Source: Clostridia bacterium
GTDB taxonomy: Bacteria; Bacillota; Clostridia; Christensenellales; Maliibacteriaceae
Assembly (NCBI GenBank): GCA_017431145.1
Contig: JAFRLQ010000143.1
Location: 1 to 64,000, forward strand
Reading direction: 5' to 3'
Length of the DNA: 64,000 bases
Shown here: piece by piece, positions 7,463 to 16,167 of the stretch
Layout of the letters: the number at the start of each line of letters is the position of its first letter
How positions within the stretch are numbered: the first letter of the stretch is position 1
Notes under the pieces: generated by a model
What the model was told of the DNA's origin: nothing
The model's input: the letters and a program-made list of their open reading frames with translations, nothing else
Database searches by the model: none
Program-made: the position numbers and the translations under genes

Positions 7463-8737
7463 TCAGATCGCGTCGTTTTCGCCCAATGCGAAGCGGTCCG
7501 GCGCCTTTTTGAACTTCCATCCGAGTCTGCGGAAAACGATGACCGCGACGGCCAGCGTAACTACGCACATGACGCTGATCCCAAGGAAAACGATCTGCTG
7601 ACGCGTTTCCCCTACCGCCTTGATCGCGAAGGATCCGCCGAGCGTGCCGAGCACTCTTCCGAAGGAGAGCGCCGTGCCGTTCAGGATCCCCTGCGCTCTT
7701 GAATGCATCTTCCCCTCGATCGCGCGCTGCACGAATACGGAAAGCGTATAGGAAAAGATCGCCCAGGAGAAAGGCTGCGTCAGAAACTGCATGAGCATGA
7801 TCACTGCGATCGAGCGCGTGATTGCGAACACCAGCCAGCGGACCGCAACAAGGAGAAGGTCGATGAGCATCAGGTTCAGGATCCCCGTTTTGCGGATGAT
7901 CCTGTGCGTCACGAAAAACAGGAAGATCTCCAGAAGCGCGCTCACGGAGGAACTCAGTCCGATGAGTTTCTCTCCCGCATGCAGCTGGCCTCTGAGATAA
8001 GGCGAGAAGTTGCCGACATAGAAGCCCATGGTCGTCGCCACGACGAACGCCATGACCGTGATCATCAGGAACCAGGGATCTTTAAACAGCGACACAGCGG
8101 ACGTTTTTTCCTGTCTTACCTGCTTCCCCGGCATCTTCGGGAGGAACAGCATCGCCAGCGTCATAAATACGGCGACTGCCATCTGGATCGGGAACATCGT
8201 GCTCGTACCGCCGGGACTGCGTTCGATCACGACCCCCGTAACATACGTAATGATCGTGAAGGAGATGGTCCCCATGACGCGCGCGATCCCGTACTTGAAT
8301 CCCGGCCTGTTCTGATAGATATACTCCATCGTGACCGTGTCCGCCATCGGCTGCATCGGGGACTGAAAGAAAGAATACAGAATCAGCGCCGGCAGCACGA
8401 AGATCGACGTCACCGTCATCGCCGGCAGTCCGGAAAGGAGACTGCGTATCCCCTTCTGATAGGACAGCATATACAGAGCAGTCACAACGATCATGCCGGC
8501 CGCCATCGCCCAGATCGTACGGGACTTGTTTTTGGACCGGTCCCCGATCCCGCCCCACATGGGCTGCGTCAGCATCGCCACCACCGGACCGATGGAAAGA
8601 AGGATTCCGCGCATGGTCACATCATAACCCATATCTTCCAGAAACAACGGAAGGAACGGACTCGTGATGCCGTTGAACGCATGGATGCAGAAATAGACGG
8701 CAAAGATCGCAAAGATTTCAGTTTTACGGTTTCTCAT
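7463..8737 (-). CDS. MFS transporter, paralogue 2
   Basis: 424 residues, same length and organisation as the MFS protein at 2320-3594. Shared landmarks are the M-R-N-R-K-T-E-I-F-A-I-F start, the P-F-L-P-L-F-L-E-D-M-G-Y-D loop after helix 1, the G-D-R-S-K-N-K-S loop and the C-terminal R-A-I-E-G-K-M-H-S-R-A-Q-G segment. Twelve membrane helices are expected. GGAG is 8 nt before the ATG. The identity with paralogue 1 is high enough to suggest a duplication around the reductase/dehydrogenase genes. Substrate unknown. Confidence 0.85.
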   Translation of the reverse strand: MRNRKTEIFAIFAVYFCIHAFNGITSPFLPLFLEDMGYDVTMRGILLSIGPVVAMLTQPMWGGIGDRSKNKSRTIWAMAAGMIVVTALYMLSYQKGIRSLLSGLPAMTVTSIFVLPALILYSFFQSPMQPMADTVTMEYIYQNRPGFKYGIARVMGTISFTIITYVTGVVIERSPGGTSTMFPIQMAVAVFMTLAMLFLPKMPGKQVRQEKTSAVSLFKDPWFLMITVMAFVVATTMGFYVGNFSPYLRGQLHAGEKLIGLSSSVSALLEIFLFFVTHRIIRKTGILNLMLIDLLLVAVRWLVFAITRSIAVIMLMQFLTQPFSWAIFSYTLSVFVQRAIEGKMHSRAQGILNGTALSFGRVLGTLGGSFAIKAVGETRQQIVFLGISVMCVVTLAVAVIVFRRLGWKFKKAPDRFALGENDAI

Positions 8738-8787
8738 ATGATTTGCTCCAAAACTTTTTCTGAACTCATTATATGCTCCCTCTTTCC

Positions 8788-8824
8788 ACAAAAAAAGACG
8801 CGTCAGAAAATTGATGCGTCTTTT
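8788..8824 (-). terminator. Intrinsic terminator between tauE/safE and MFS paralogue 2
   Basis: AAAAGACGC (8793-8801) pairs with GCGTCTTTT (8816-8824); on the minus strand the stem is followed by a run of seven Ts. It would stop transcription coming from the TauE gene. Confidence 0.75.
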
Positions 8825-8894
8825 GCGGATACAGTCAAACATACCGATCCGCCTGTTTCAGAACCGGAAACATGACCTTCACAGCTGATTCAGA

Positions 8895-9623
8895 TCAGAG
8901 AAGATAGGATACGAGCAGTGATGCGCCTGATGCGATGATCATGACATACGCGATCTTCAGGAAGGTCTGCTTGTTGATCTTCCTTGAAAGAAGCCCCGCC
9001 AGCCACGCGATGACCAACGCGGGCACGATGCAGATCGCAGAGATCACGCCGACATCCTTCGTCATCGTCCCATCGATGAAGTACGTGACGATCATGAATA
9101 CATTGATGATCCCCCAGATCGCGTTCGACGTCGCGCGGAATTCCTGTTTGTCCTTCAGTTTCGCTGTCGAATACACCGCAAGGAAGCTGCCGCCTGAAAC
9201 AAACAGTCCCTGCATGAGGCCGGCGAGTCCCAGCGCCGTGTACTTGACTGCCTCTGAAGCCTCCTTCTTCGGCGGAAAAAACAGTTTCCGTACACCGATG
9301 GCGATGACCACCAGTGCGTACGCGATCAGAAGGAAATCCAGTTTCACGGACTTGAAGACAAATATCCCCAGTATGACGCCGGCGAGCATCACGGCGCTCA
9401 TCTTGCCAAGTTCCTTCCAGTTGATGTGCTTGTACTCCTTTGCAGCGACAAGGATCCCGATGATGCACGCAAGGATCGTCAGGACCGGTTTTGCGATCCC
9501 TACGCCTACAAGCAGGATGCCCGGCGGCATGGCGATAGGGTTACCTCCGAATCCCACAAGGGACTGAATGAAAATAGCAAGCATCGCCACCAGCATGAAC
9601 AGAATATCATTGACCGTAAACAC
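8895..9623 (-). CDS. Sulfite exporter TauE/SafE family membrane protein
   Basis: 242 residues with about eight hydrophobic helices, the TauE/SafE (DUF81) type. The first half begins with an I-Q-S-L-V-G-F-G-G-N loop typical of the family, and the second half repeats the theme in A-G-L-M-Q-G-L-F-V-S-G-G. The family exports sulfite, sulfoacetate or other small organic anions across the inner membrane; the substrate here is not predictable. GTG at 9623 is used, with a GGTGA-type ribosome site about 6 nt upstream. It is a single-gene unit by its terminator at 8788-8824. Confidence 0.88.
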   Translation of the reverse strand: MFTVNDILFMLVAMLAIFIQSLVGFGGNPIAMPPGILLVGVGIAKPVLTILACIIGILVAAKEYKHINWKELGKMSAVMLAGVILGIFVFKSVKLDFLLIAYALVVIAIGVRKLFFPPKKEASEAVKYTALGLAGLMQGLFVSGGSFLAVYSTAKLKDKQEFRATSNAIWGIINVFMIVTYFIDGTMTKDVGVISAICIVPALVIAWLAGLLSRKINKQTFLKIAYVMIIASGASLLVSYLL

Positions 9624-9671
9624 AAGATTTCACCGTCCGTTTTTGATTGCAACCGCAGTCGCTCTTAAAAC

Positions 9672-10346
9672 TTATCCTTCGTAAAGATCCGGCATCGGAA
9701 TCAGGCCGATCCCGTCTACCTTGATTCTGCAGGGAAGCATCCTTATCCTGACACCCGCTTCTTCCGCCTTCTCCAGCACATCAGCGAAGTCTGGATCCTG
9801 AACACGATTCGCCTTGACACGCGTCACCCCGTTCATCTGGATCACGAACCAGATCTCCGCCTGATATCCTTCCTTTACGGCTCGGATCAGTTCATGTACG
9901 TGACGGGTCCCGCGCTGTGTCGGAGCGTCAGGAAAATAGCCTGTTCCTCCACGCTCCAGCGTACAGCCCTTGACTTCGATCAGCGTCTCTTTCCCGGCAT
10001 TTTTCATATAAAAGTCAAGTCTGGACTCTCCGAACCTGTATTCCGGCCTGAGGATCTGCGGTTTCTGTTTCTCAAGAAACGTCCGTACCAATACGTTCGG
10101 GATCTGGCTGTCCACATTGACCAGCATTCCGTCCCCTCTTTCGACCGTCACGAGATCATATGCTGTTTTTCTGTCCGGATTCTGCGCCCGCGAGATCCAG
10201 ACCCGCGCACCGGGCACAAAAAGTTCCGCGCATCTTCCCGTATTCTTCACATGGACCGTCAGTTCTTCTTCCCCGCACCGGATTTTTGCAAGAAAACGGT
10301 TCGGCCGGGACACGAAGCGCGCTTCCTTCACATCGGGATAGATCAC
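9672..10346 (-). CDS. sfsA: SfsA family DNA/RNA nuclease (sugar fermentation stimulation protein)
   Basis: 224 residues, the normal length for SfsA, with an N-terminal OB-fold-like part and a C-terminal PD-(D/E)XK nuclease-like part. Family landmarks: R-F-L-A-K near residue 17, N-T-G-R-C-A-E-L, the E-S-R-L-D-F-Y and I-E-V-K-G-C-T-L motif holding the nuclease D, E and K, and F-P-D-A-P-T-Q-R-G. The role in the cell is poorly defined; E. coli SfsA binds DNA and affects maltose gene expression. GTG at 10346 follows the stop of the upstream gene by one nucleotide, and GGAG is 7 nt upstream, inside that gene, so translation is probably coupled. Confidence 0.93.
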   Translation of the reverse strand: MIYPDVKEARFVSRPNRFLAKIRCGEEELTVHVKNTGRCAELFVPGARVWISRAQNPDRKTAYDLVTVERGDGMLVNVDSQIPNVLVRTFLEKQKPQILRPEYRFGESRLDFYMKNAGKETLIEVKGCTLERGGTGYFPDAPTQRGTRHVHELIRAVKEGYQAEIWFVIQMNGVTRVKANRVQDPDFADVLEKAEEAGVRIRMLPCRIKVDGIGLIPMPDLYEG

Positions 10347-10347
10347 T

Positions 10348-11208
10348 TCAAAGCTCCAGCGGAGGCATCTCGTCTTCGTGCGTCAGGATCCCCGCAAACT
10401 TCTCCGCCTGGAAACGGTCGCGGAAAAGGCGGCATTTGCAAAGCAGGATATAGAACACATTGCGGCCGCATCCGTTCCAGCTCTCGTAATTTGCCTGCCC
10501 CTTGGAGATCAGCACATCCGCCCTGTCGAACGCTTCCTTCATCGGGCGGTCGTCCCCGCAGCGCCAGTCCGGCACGATCGTGCAGATCTTGTCCAATCCG
10601 ATCTGCTCCGCGTCCTCCCTCGTCGCGTCGTTCACCGTCGGCGCACCGCGTACGAGCACAGATACGTGCAGTCCGGGATTCATCCGCATGAGGAGACGGA
10701 TCATGATCTTGTCCATCACGATCTCTCCGCAGTTATCCACGATGAACAGCAGTTCCTTCGCCGCCATGATTTCTTTCTCCAGGCGTCTCAGCATATCATC
10801 CGGCACCGGGATCTGCTGCGCTTTTTCGATGCCTTCCATCAGCTGATTCTCGTCCACGCTGTCCAGCGCCGCGAAATCCACGAGATTTCCCGTCATTGCG
10901 TACTGCACCGCCAGCCTGAGCGGATCACCGCTCTGTGCGAGACACCTTTCCATATACGGCTCCTGCTCCATGACAAGCGCGTTGAAGTAACGCTTGACCG
11001 GACCGAAATCCTCTTCCTCCACTCCGAAAAAATGCTTCCGCAGCGCCTTGACCCGTTTGTCCGCTTCCGCAGCAGACGGCGCGGTCCTGCACTCTTCCAT
11101 CAGCGCGCGGAGCTCTTCCCGGTATGCCTGTGCAGTATCCGCCTGAACGCCGTCGGGGATCTTGTTCAGATTCTTCTCCAGAATGCACACTCTGCAGTAT
11201 TCGTTCAT
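10348..11208 (-). CDS. ARMT1/DUF89-like metal-dependent phosphatase
   Basis: 286 residues matching the DUF89 damage-control phosphatase family. The N-terminal part carries Cys residues (N-E-Y-C-R-V-C) as in bacterial members. The catalytic core has D-N-C-G-E-I-V-M-D, V-R-G-A-P-T-V-N-D-A-T and I-S-K-G-Q-A-N-Y-E-S, where the Asp and Asn residues bind the metal. Such enzymes remove phosphate from damaged phosphometabolites. The start at 11208 has AAGGAT upstream; a longer frame to 11250 is less likely because it runs into the terminator hairpin of the preceding gene. It is coupled to sfsA. Confidence 0.85.
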   Translation of the reverse strand: MNEYCRVCILEKNLNKIPDGVQADTAQAYREELRALMEECRTAPSAAEADKRVKALRKHFFGVEEEDFGPVKRYFNALVMEQEPYMERCLAQSGDPLRLAVQYAMTGNLVDFAALDSVDENQLMEGIEKAQQIPVPDDMLRRLEKEIMAAKELLFIVDNCGEIVMDKIMIRLLMRMNPGLHVSVLVRGAPTVNDATREDAEQIGLDKICTIVPDWRCGDDRPMKEAFDRADVLISKGQANYESWNGCGRNVFYILLCKCRLFRDRFQAEKFAGILTHEDEMPPLEL

Positions 11209-11222
11209 AAGATATCCTTTCT

Positions 11223-11261
11223 GAAAAAAGGAGCGGTCTGTTTTGTTCACGGGCCGCTCCT
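11223..11261 (-). terminator. Intrinsic terminator of the flavodoxin/lipoprotein operon
   Basis: AGGAGCGG (11229-11236) pairs with CCGCTCCT (11254-11261); on the minus strand it ends in TTTTTTC. It lies between the lipoprotein stop and the ARMT1-like start. Confidence 0.85.
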
Positions 11262-11280
11262 GTCATTGTCCTGTTGTCTC

Positions 11281-11622
11281 TTACGGAAAGAATCCCTCGA
11301 TCTCTTCCTTCAGTTCATCCAGATCCTGTGGAAGTTCCTCTCCCAGTTCCTTCGTCGCGTCCACGACCTCCTCCGGGATATCTTTGCCCCACTCCTGGAC
11401 CGTATCGGCAGCATCCTGCACTATGTCTGCGGCGTCCTGTCCGAGATCCTCAAGGTCCTCTTTCCCCGCAGCGTTCTCGATCACTTCCTGTGCTGCATTT
11501 GCGACGTCCGTCACGCTTTCCGCGGCGTCCTGGACCGCGTTGGATGCCCTGCGGATCGCACAGCCTGTAAGGGAAAGGATCAGCAGCGAGGCCGCCAGGA
11601 TCCAGACAATCCTTTTACGCAT
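11281..11622 (-). CDS. Small hypothetical lipoprotein
   Basis: 113 residues. The N-terminus is a signal peptide with a lipobox ending L-T-G-C at Cys21, so the mature protein should be lipid-anchored outside the membrane. The rest is highly acidic, rich in A, D, E and V, and probably a continuous amphipathic helix or coiled coil (repeated A-A-D-x-V-Q-D/E-A-A-D pattern around residues 60-80). No family recognised. It overlaps the preceding flavodoxin gene by 8 nt and is the last gene of that operon. Confidence 0.75.
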   Translation of the reverse strand: MRKRIVWILAASLLILSLTGCAIRRASNAVQDAAESVTDVANAAQEVIENAAGKEDLEDLGQDAADIVQDAADTVQEWGKDIPEEVVDATKELGEELPQDLDELKEEIEGFFP

Positions 11623-12091
11623 ACTGTTTCACCCAGCTTTCAAGGTCCTGCGCTTTCACGCGTGCCTGCAGCCGTTTTCCCTCTTTTACGTTCGCAGCCG
11701 GCACGATCTTCTGCATCAGTTCCGCAGTATTGCCCATTCCGCTCGATCCGGACGTGGCAAACGGAACGACGGTCTTTCCCGAAAAATCATATGCCTCAAG
11801 GAACGTATCGATGATGCTGGGATGACGGTACCACCAGATGGGAAAACCAACATAGATCACATCCGCTTCCGCGACCGGAGCGTCAAAATCCGCAAGTTCC
11901 GGACGCGAAGAAGCGTCCGCCATCTCCACGGAGCTGCGGGACTTCTTGTTCATCCAGTTCAGATCCGCTTTCGTATAGGGAACCTTCGGACGGATCTCGT
12001 AGAGCGCCGCGTCCGCGGCTTTTGCCAGTTCTGCGGCTGCTTTCGCCGTTACACCGCTGGCGGAAAAATAAGCGACCAGTTTCTGACTCAT
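11615..12091 (-). CDS. Flavodoxin (long-form flavodoxin_4 type)
   Basis: 158 residues. The FMN phosphate loop is modified (Y-F-S-A-S-G-V-T-A near residue 9), and the F-P-I-W-W-Y segment near residue 88 would cover the flavin ring, as in the flavodoxin_4 family. A flavin-binding P-F-A-T-S-G-S-S-G-M-G loop follows at about 113. It probably carries electrons in the cytoplasm. ATG 12091 is chosen because the family begins directly with the first beta strand. It is the third of three flavoprotein genes on the minus strand, with the small lipoprotein overlapping its end. Confidence 0.88.
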   Translation of the reverse strand: MSQKLVAYFSASGVTAKAAAELAKAADAALYEIRPKVPYTKADLNWMNKKSRSSVEMADASSRPELADFDAPVAEADVIYVGFPIWWYRHPSIIDTFLEAYDFSGKTVVPFATSGSSGMGNTAELMQKIVPAANVKEGKRLQARVKAQDLESWVKQYA

Positions 12092-12113
12092 ATTCACATA
12101 CTTCCTTTCTTGT

Positions 12114-12659
12114 TCAGAGCGTCGCGCCCGCCTGATAGGCGCGCTTTGCCAGGGGATGCTCCGGTGTGACCTCTCCGTCGTCGCGCACATGCACGATCAG
12201 ATCCTTCGTCACCATTTTCCGGTTCTCAAAATCCGCCACGAACCAGCGGTAGACGTCCATATACATCTCTCTGTCCCCGTTGCCCTGCGCAAACAGCGCG
12301 ATCACCTGGATCCCGGGATGGATCCTCGGTTTCCAGTTCTTGTCGATCAGGCAGTAATGCCTGTTCATATACGTGATCATGGGACCGCAGACATTCGCCG
12401 CATAATTCGGCGCAGAGAGGATCAGCGCGTCCGCTTCGTGGAGTTTTCCCCAATAGGGTTTCAGGTCGTCCTGCAGAATGCAGTCGATCCCGTTGTTTTT
12501 GCACGTCCCGCATCCCTGGCAGCCGCGCACATTCATGTCATTGAGATAATAGACCGTTACCTCATGTCCGGCGTCACGCGCACCGCGCACCGCTTCCAGC
12601 GCAAGACGCGTGCTCGGACCGTCCTTATGCGGCGAACCGATCATTGCAACTACTTTCAT
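12114..12659 (-). CDS. Flavodoxin-fold NAD(P)H-dependent FMN reductase / iron-sulfur flavoprotein-like
   Basis: 181 residues. M-K-V-V-A-M-I-G-S-P-H-K-D-G gives the FMN phosphate loop of the NADPH-dependent FMN reductase family. C-Q-G-C-G-T-C-K near residue 48, followed by a Cys at about 59, is the compact Cys motif of iron-sulfur flavoproteins (Isf type), which carry a [4Fe-4S] cluster beside FMN. S-A-P-N-Y-A-A-N is the flavin ring loop. A role in electron transfer or quinone/nitro reduction is likely. Its start overlaps the stop of the small membrane protein gene by 4 nt (ATGA). Confidence 0.87.
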   Translation of the reverse strand: MKVVAMIGSPHKDGPSTRLALEAVRGARDAGHEVTVYYLNDMNVRGCQGCGTCKNNGIDCILQDDLKPYWGKLHEADALILSAPNYAANVCGPMITYMNRHYCLIDKNWKPRIHPGIQVIALFAQGNGDREMYMDVYRWFVADFENRKMVTKDLIVHVRDDGEVTPEHPLAKRAYQAGATL

Positions 12660-12859
12660 CTCATTCTTGCCCTCCTCATCAGTTCGATCAGATTGATCCT
12701 GGTATACGGGAGAACGAACAGCACGAGCACGGCGAGAAGAATCAGAAGCAGGATCGCCCCCGCCGCTCCGATCACGGGCATCGGATCCTTTCTGCTCTTT
12801 CTTTTCGTCCCCTTCACATGATCGTAGAAGTCATGCTGTTTTGTGTTCTTCTCCTGCAT
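12656..12859 (-). CDS. Small single-span membrane protein
   Basis: 67 residues. The first 30 are polar and basic (K/R-rich), followed by one strongly hydrophobic stretch at about residues 30-54 and a short basic tail R-R-A-R-M-R. No known family. Placed between two flavodoxin genes in one operon and overlapping the next gene by ATGA, so it may anchor one of the flavoproteins at the membrane; this is a guess from context only. Confidence 0.6.
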   Translation of the reverse strand: MQEKNTKQHDFYDHVKGTKRKSRKDPMPVIGAAGAILLLILLAVLVLFVLPYTRINLIELMRRARMR

Positions 12860-12875
12860 GAAACAATCGCCTTCC

Positions 12876-13352
12876 TTACGCCTGTGCAAAACGTCTTCCG
12901 TATTCGCGGAAGAGCTCCTCAAAATCTTTCAGATCCGCGGAGGAGATCGCCACCGGTCCGTAGTGGATCACGGGATTTCCATATGCGCATCCGCCGGAAT
13001 ACGTTTTCATTCCGTAAAAGAGCATGTGGTTCAGGATCCCGAGGACCGCCTGATCCGCTCCGCCGTGGATGTACGCAGCCGTCGCGAACGCGCCGCCCGT
13101 TTTTCCCGCAGGCTCAAGTTCTCCGAACTTCTCCTCCAGGAAGAGTTTGATCTTCGCACAGTATGTTCCGTGATACGTCGGGGTGCCCAGCAGGATCCCG
13201 TCGCATTCCTTCACATACGCGTCATCGACTCCGTCCAGCGGAAACATGCGCGCTTCCGCGCCTTTTTCCCTGATGCCTTCACAAATCATCTGTGCCATTT
13301 TCTCTGTGTTTCCGGACTGTGTATAATACAGCACCGCGATCTTTTTCAGCAT
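12876..13352 (-). CDS. Flavodoxin/WrbA-like FMN-binding protein
   Basis: 158 residues. The FMN phosphate loop Y-Y-T-Q-S-G-N-T-E lies at residues 9-17, with G-T-P-T-Y-H-G-T for the flavin ring near residue 57 and T-A-A-Y-I-H-G-G-A downstream. This pattern is closest to WrbA/flavodoxin_5-like proteins that accept electrons from NAD(P)H or pass them to other enzymes. First gene of the flavoprotein operon running to 11281; the start follows a GGAGG-like site. Three flavodoxin-fold genes in a row is unusual and suggests a dedicated redox function. Confidence 0.88.
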   Translation of the reverse strand: MLKKIAVLYYTQSGNTEKMAQMICEGIREKGAEARMFPLDGVDDAYVKECDGILLGTPTYHGTYCAKIKLFLEEKFGELEPAGKTGGAFATAAYIHGGADQAVLGILNHMLFYGMKTYSGGCAYGNPVIHYGPVAISSADLKDFEELFREYGRRFAQA

Positions 13353-13415
13353 TGTTTTACCTCCGATCGTTTCTTTGTTCTGATTATAGCATGTTCTCTC
13401 TTCTGTGCGACAGGA

Positions 13416-15239
13416 CTACAAAGAGAGAATATGGTCAAAGATCCAGTGATACAGCGTCTCTGCGATCAGTACTGCCTCCGGACGCGACTCGATCTGCGCC
13501 GCAGTCTCCTGAGCCTGTGCGACCCTGTCCGTGATGACCGCATCCGCCCCGCTCAGCAGAAACCGTCTCTGTGACGCCTCGTCGTTCACCGTCCACACGA
13601 GAATCTTCTTCCCGTTCCTGTGGGCGCGCCGGATCTGCGCCGGCGTCGCGGATTCCTCTTCCAGTCCCAGGTAATCACAGCTGAGATGCGCCGTCTTTCC
13701 GTATGAGGCGAATGTCAGATATCCTGTCTGGATCTCGGGATAATGTGTCTCGATATACTCCACGAGTTCGTATTTCATGCTGATCAGCACTGCCTGCTGC
13801 GTCATGCCTCTGTCCATGATCATCTTCACGGCGTCATCCGCCATCCTGTGATCCGCGGTCGCGCCCTTAAGTTCGACAAAGAGCATCACTCTGCCCCTCG
13901 ATGCGTCCAGCATCTCCTCCAGCGTCGCGACAGGCTGTCCTGCGGGATCCGCCGTATCCAGAACACGCAGCTGCCGGATCTCATTCATCGTCATGTCCTG
14001 TGCACGGCGCGAGTCACCTGCCGTGCGTTTGAAAGTCGAGTCGTGATTGACGACGTAATGTCCGTCTGCCGTACGCTGGATATCGATCTCGCTTCCCCAC
14101 ACGCCAAGTTCCGCCGCCTTCAGAAGACCGTCCACAGTGTTTTCCGCGCCGAGCGTGCCTCCGCCTCTGTGTGCGATCACCTCCGTCTGCAGATCATGCG
14201 GAAAGACACTTTCAAAACGCACGGTCAGGATCCCCGAGATCACCGCACACACCAGAAGTCCCGCAACGATCAGAACGATCGCCATTTCCGGGTCCCGTTT
14301 TCTGCGCACGGGAAAACGTATGTCATGCCTGTGGCTGTAGCGGTGATACAGCTCCGTGGTCTTCATCACATAGAACGGCGTGATGAGGAGCGCACTGTAG
14401 GCAAGATACAGGATCCCCCGGATCGCGTAGTCGATATTCAGAAACCGGAAGAGCCAAAGCGGCATCGGCGCCAGATTCGCAACGATCAGGCCCGCCCCGA
14501 AGACAAGGATCCCCACGCCGATGAAAACGAGAAGCATCCGCAGCGAATGCAGGAACATTTCCTTCAGAAAATCCCATTTGTTCTCCCAGAACAGTTTTCT
14601 CGCACTGCGCATGGCGCGGATGCCCCTCTTTTTCCCGATCACGATCTCATGAACGGTGAATACATAGACGAACCCGGCAAGGAACATCAGTACATAGAAC
14701 ACGGCATATGCGGCGTAAAAAAAAGGTTTCGACCGGATCGTCTCCATGATGAAGCGCGGCACGTAGAAGTTCCGCGTCAGAGAAACGGAGATCCCGTGTC
14801 CCACGAGCGGCGCCAACAACACGATATACAGCAGCGTGAGAAATCCGCCCAGATTGAAAAACCGCCCCTGCGCCAGCAATCCCCTGCCTGCATTGCGGAA
14901 AAAATTGTCCTTTTTCCCCGTCAGGATGTCGTCGCTGTACAGGATCTTCGCGTTCAGGTCCAGACTCACGTACAGGAACAGCGCGCTGATCCCCAGAAGC
15001 AGAAACAGTCCTCCCTGCCACGTCTGAAAGAGAAACCGGAAATCCCCCGTACTAACCGCGGTCTTTCCCGCGCTGTTCAGGATCCTCACGGCAAGTGCGC
15101 CTAGTCCCCACGCAAGAAGCGCGAGGATGCCTTTCGTCAGGATCTGGTATTTCATGATCTCGGGAAGCGCCTGGAAATAGGCCCTGTAGCGTCCCGGGAT
15201 CCTTTTTCTTTTTTCTCTCCGTTTCTCTTTTTTCTCCAC
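13416..15239 (-). CDS. Membrane-anchored glycerophosphodiester phosphodiesterase
   Basis: About 607 residues. The first 350 or so hold around eight hydrophobic segments forming the GPDPase membrane domain. The last 250 are a complete GDPD domain with I-A-H-R-G-G, G-A-E-N-T, S-E-I-D-I-Q and V-N-H-D-S, i.e. the catalytic His pair and the metal-binding Glu/Asp residues. It hydrolyses glycerophosphodiesters to glycerol 3-phosphate, probably from lipid or teichoic acid turnover at the cell surface. The GTG at 15239 starts a very basic cytoplasmic tail (K/R-rich); longer upstream starts are possible but their residues look non-coding. Confidence is high for function, lower for start. Confidence 0.9.
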   Translation of the reverse strand: MEKKEKRREKRKRIPGRYRAYFQALPEIMKYQILTKGILALLAWGLGALAVRILNSAGKTAVSTGDFRFLFQTWQGGLFLLLGISALFLYVSLDLNAKILYSDDILTGKKDNFFRNAGRGLLAQGRFFNLGGFLTLLYIVLLAPLVGHGISVSLTRNFYVPRFIMETIRSKPFFYAAYAVFYVLMFLAGFVYVFTVHEIVIGKKRGIRAMRSARKLFWENKWDFLKEMFLHSLRMLLVFIGVGILVFGAGLIVANLAPMPLWLFRFLNIDYAIRGILYLAYSALLITPFYVMKTTELYHRYSHRHDIRFPVRRKRDPEMAIVLIVAGLLVCAVISGILTVRFESVFPHDLQTEVIAHRGGGTLGAENTVDGLLKAAELGVWGSEIDIQRTADGHYVVNHDSTFKRTAGDSRRAQDMTMNEIRQLRVLDTADPAGQPVATLEEMLDASRGRVMLFVELKGATADHRMADDAVKMIMDRGMTQQAVLISMKYELVEYIETHYPEIQTGYLTFASYGKTAHLSCDYLGLEEESATPAQIRRAHRNGKKILVWTVNDEASQRRFLLSGADAVITDRVAQAQETAAQIESRPEAVLIAETLYHWIFDHILSL

Positions 15240-15320
15240 GGTATGTGCCCTGCCTGTTTCTTCCCGTTCATTATACGACACGCACGGGAAAGAAGCGAGA
15301 AGCCGTCTCCTGCATCCCCG

Positions 15321-15355
15321 GAAAAGAAAGAGCACACGGCGTATGCCGTATGCTC
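15321..15355 (-). terminator. Intrinsic terminator after the DUF1287 gene
   Basis: An 11-bp hairpin with one mismatch (15330-15340 with 15345-15355, loop GTAT), followed on the minus strand by a T-rich tract. Confidence 0.75.
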
Positions 15356-15367
15356 CATGTTCCTTTT

Positions 15368-16072
15368 TCAGCTGATCCTGTAGTGTCCCGTGATGCTGTC
15401 CCGGAGAAGTTCAAGTTTGTTCTCTTCGTAGGAGACCTGCAGCGGGCTTCCATTGTGAAGAAGATACGGAATCCCGTTTGCGTTGAGGCGGTCCGAAAGC
15501 ACGCCGATGTGTTCCGTATCGCCGAACACGACGATGTCCCCCGGCTGCCACGCCTGCGTATCGTCAAGATCCGTCGTCAGCATGACGGCGTGTCTGCGCA
15601 GCCAGACGTCCTGATTGCGCACCCTGCGGAAATCGATGTTCGCGTCTGGTGTTTCCACCGGATAGGCCTCCGGATGCTCCCGGATGTCCCTGTCGATCAG
15701 TTCCATGAGGTCGTATCCCGCGGCAAGCATGCCCTGCGCGACCACGTCCGTGCAGACCCCGTGCTCATCGTCCGGCCAGCCGCCCTCATAGTAGATGCTT
15801 TCGTATTGCGGCTCTGTCTCCAGATACGCATGCACGCCCATGAGCAGATCCAGCTGGTCGTCAAATCCGTCGCCGTCCTCGTCATGTGCGCTGTGGTAGG
15901 CGATCTGCGGCACCTCCTGCTTCGCGTTTTCCGCCGGGAAGAAACCTTTCCTGACGATCGAAACCGTCAGACGCGCCGCAAGAAACACCGCCGCGGCGCT
16001 CAGAAGAAGTCCCGCAGCAACGATCGCAAATCTTCCCCACCGGATCCGGACTCTCTGCTGCCGCACTGTCAT
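15368..16072 (-). CDS. DUF1287 domain-containing, membrane-anchored NlpC/P60-like protein
   Basis: 234 residues: a basic N-tail, a single transmembrane segment at about residues 12-38, then an extracellular DUF1287 domain. The domain shows H-G-V-C-T-D-V-V (candidate catalytic Cys), the N-I-D-F-R-R-V-R-N motif and G-D-I-V-V-F-G-D-T-E-H-I-G-V with the partner His. This is the layout of papain-like NlpC/P60 cell-wall peptidases, to which DUF1287 is distantly related. An Asp-rich stretch D-E-D-G-D-G-F-D-D before the domain resembles a calcium-binding loop. ATG 16072 has GGAGAGG 8 nt upstream. Located just after a VanS-like sensor kinase, so it may be a cell-wall response target. Confidence 0.8.
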   Translation of the reverse strand: MTVRQQRVRIRWGRFAIVAAGLLLSAAAVFLAARLTVSIVRKGFFPAENAKQEVPQIAYHSAHDEDGDGFDDQLDLLMGVHAYLETEPQYESIYYEGGWPDDEHGVCTDVVAQGMLAAGYDLMELIDRDIREHPEAYPVETPDANIDFRRVRNQDVWLRRHAVMLTTDLDDTQAWQPGDIVVFGDTEHIGVLSDRLNANGIPYLLHNGSPLQVSYEENKLELLRDSITGHYRIS

Positions 16073-16167
16073 ATCGCACGCCTCTCCTTTTCTGTTCTGC
16101 GTGCCGAGTATACCGCGTTTCATCCTGACCTTCTTTTGGAAAACCTTCCCTTTTTCTTACGGGAACC

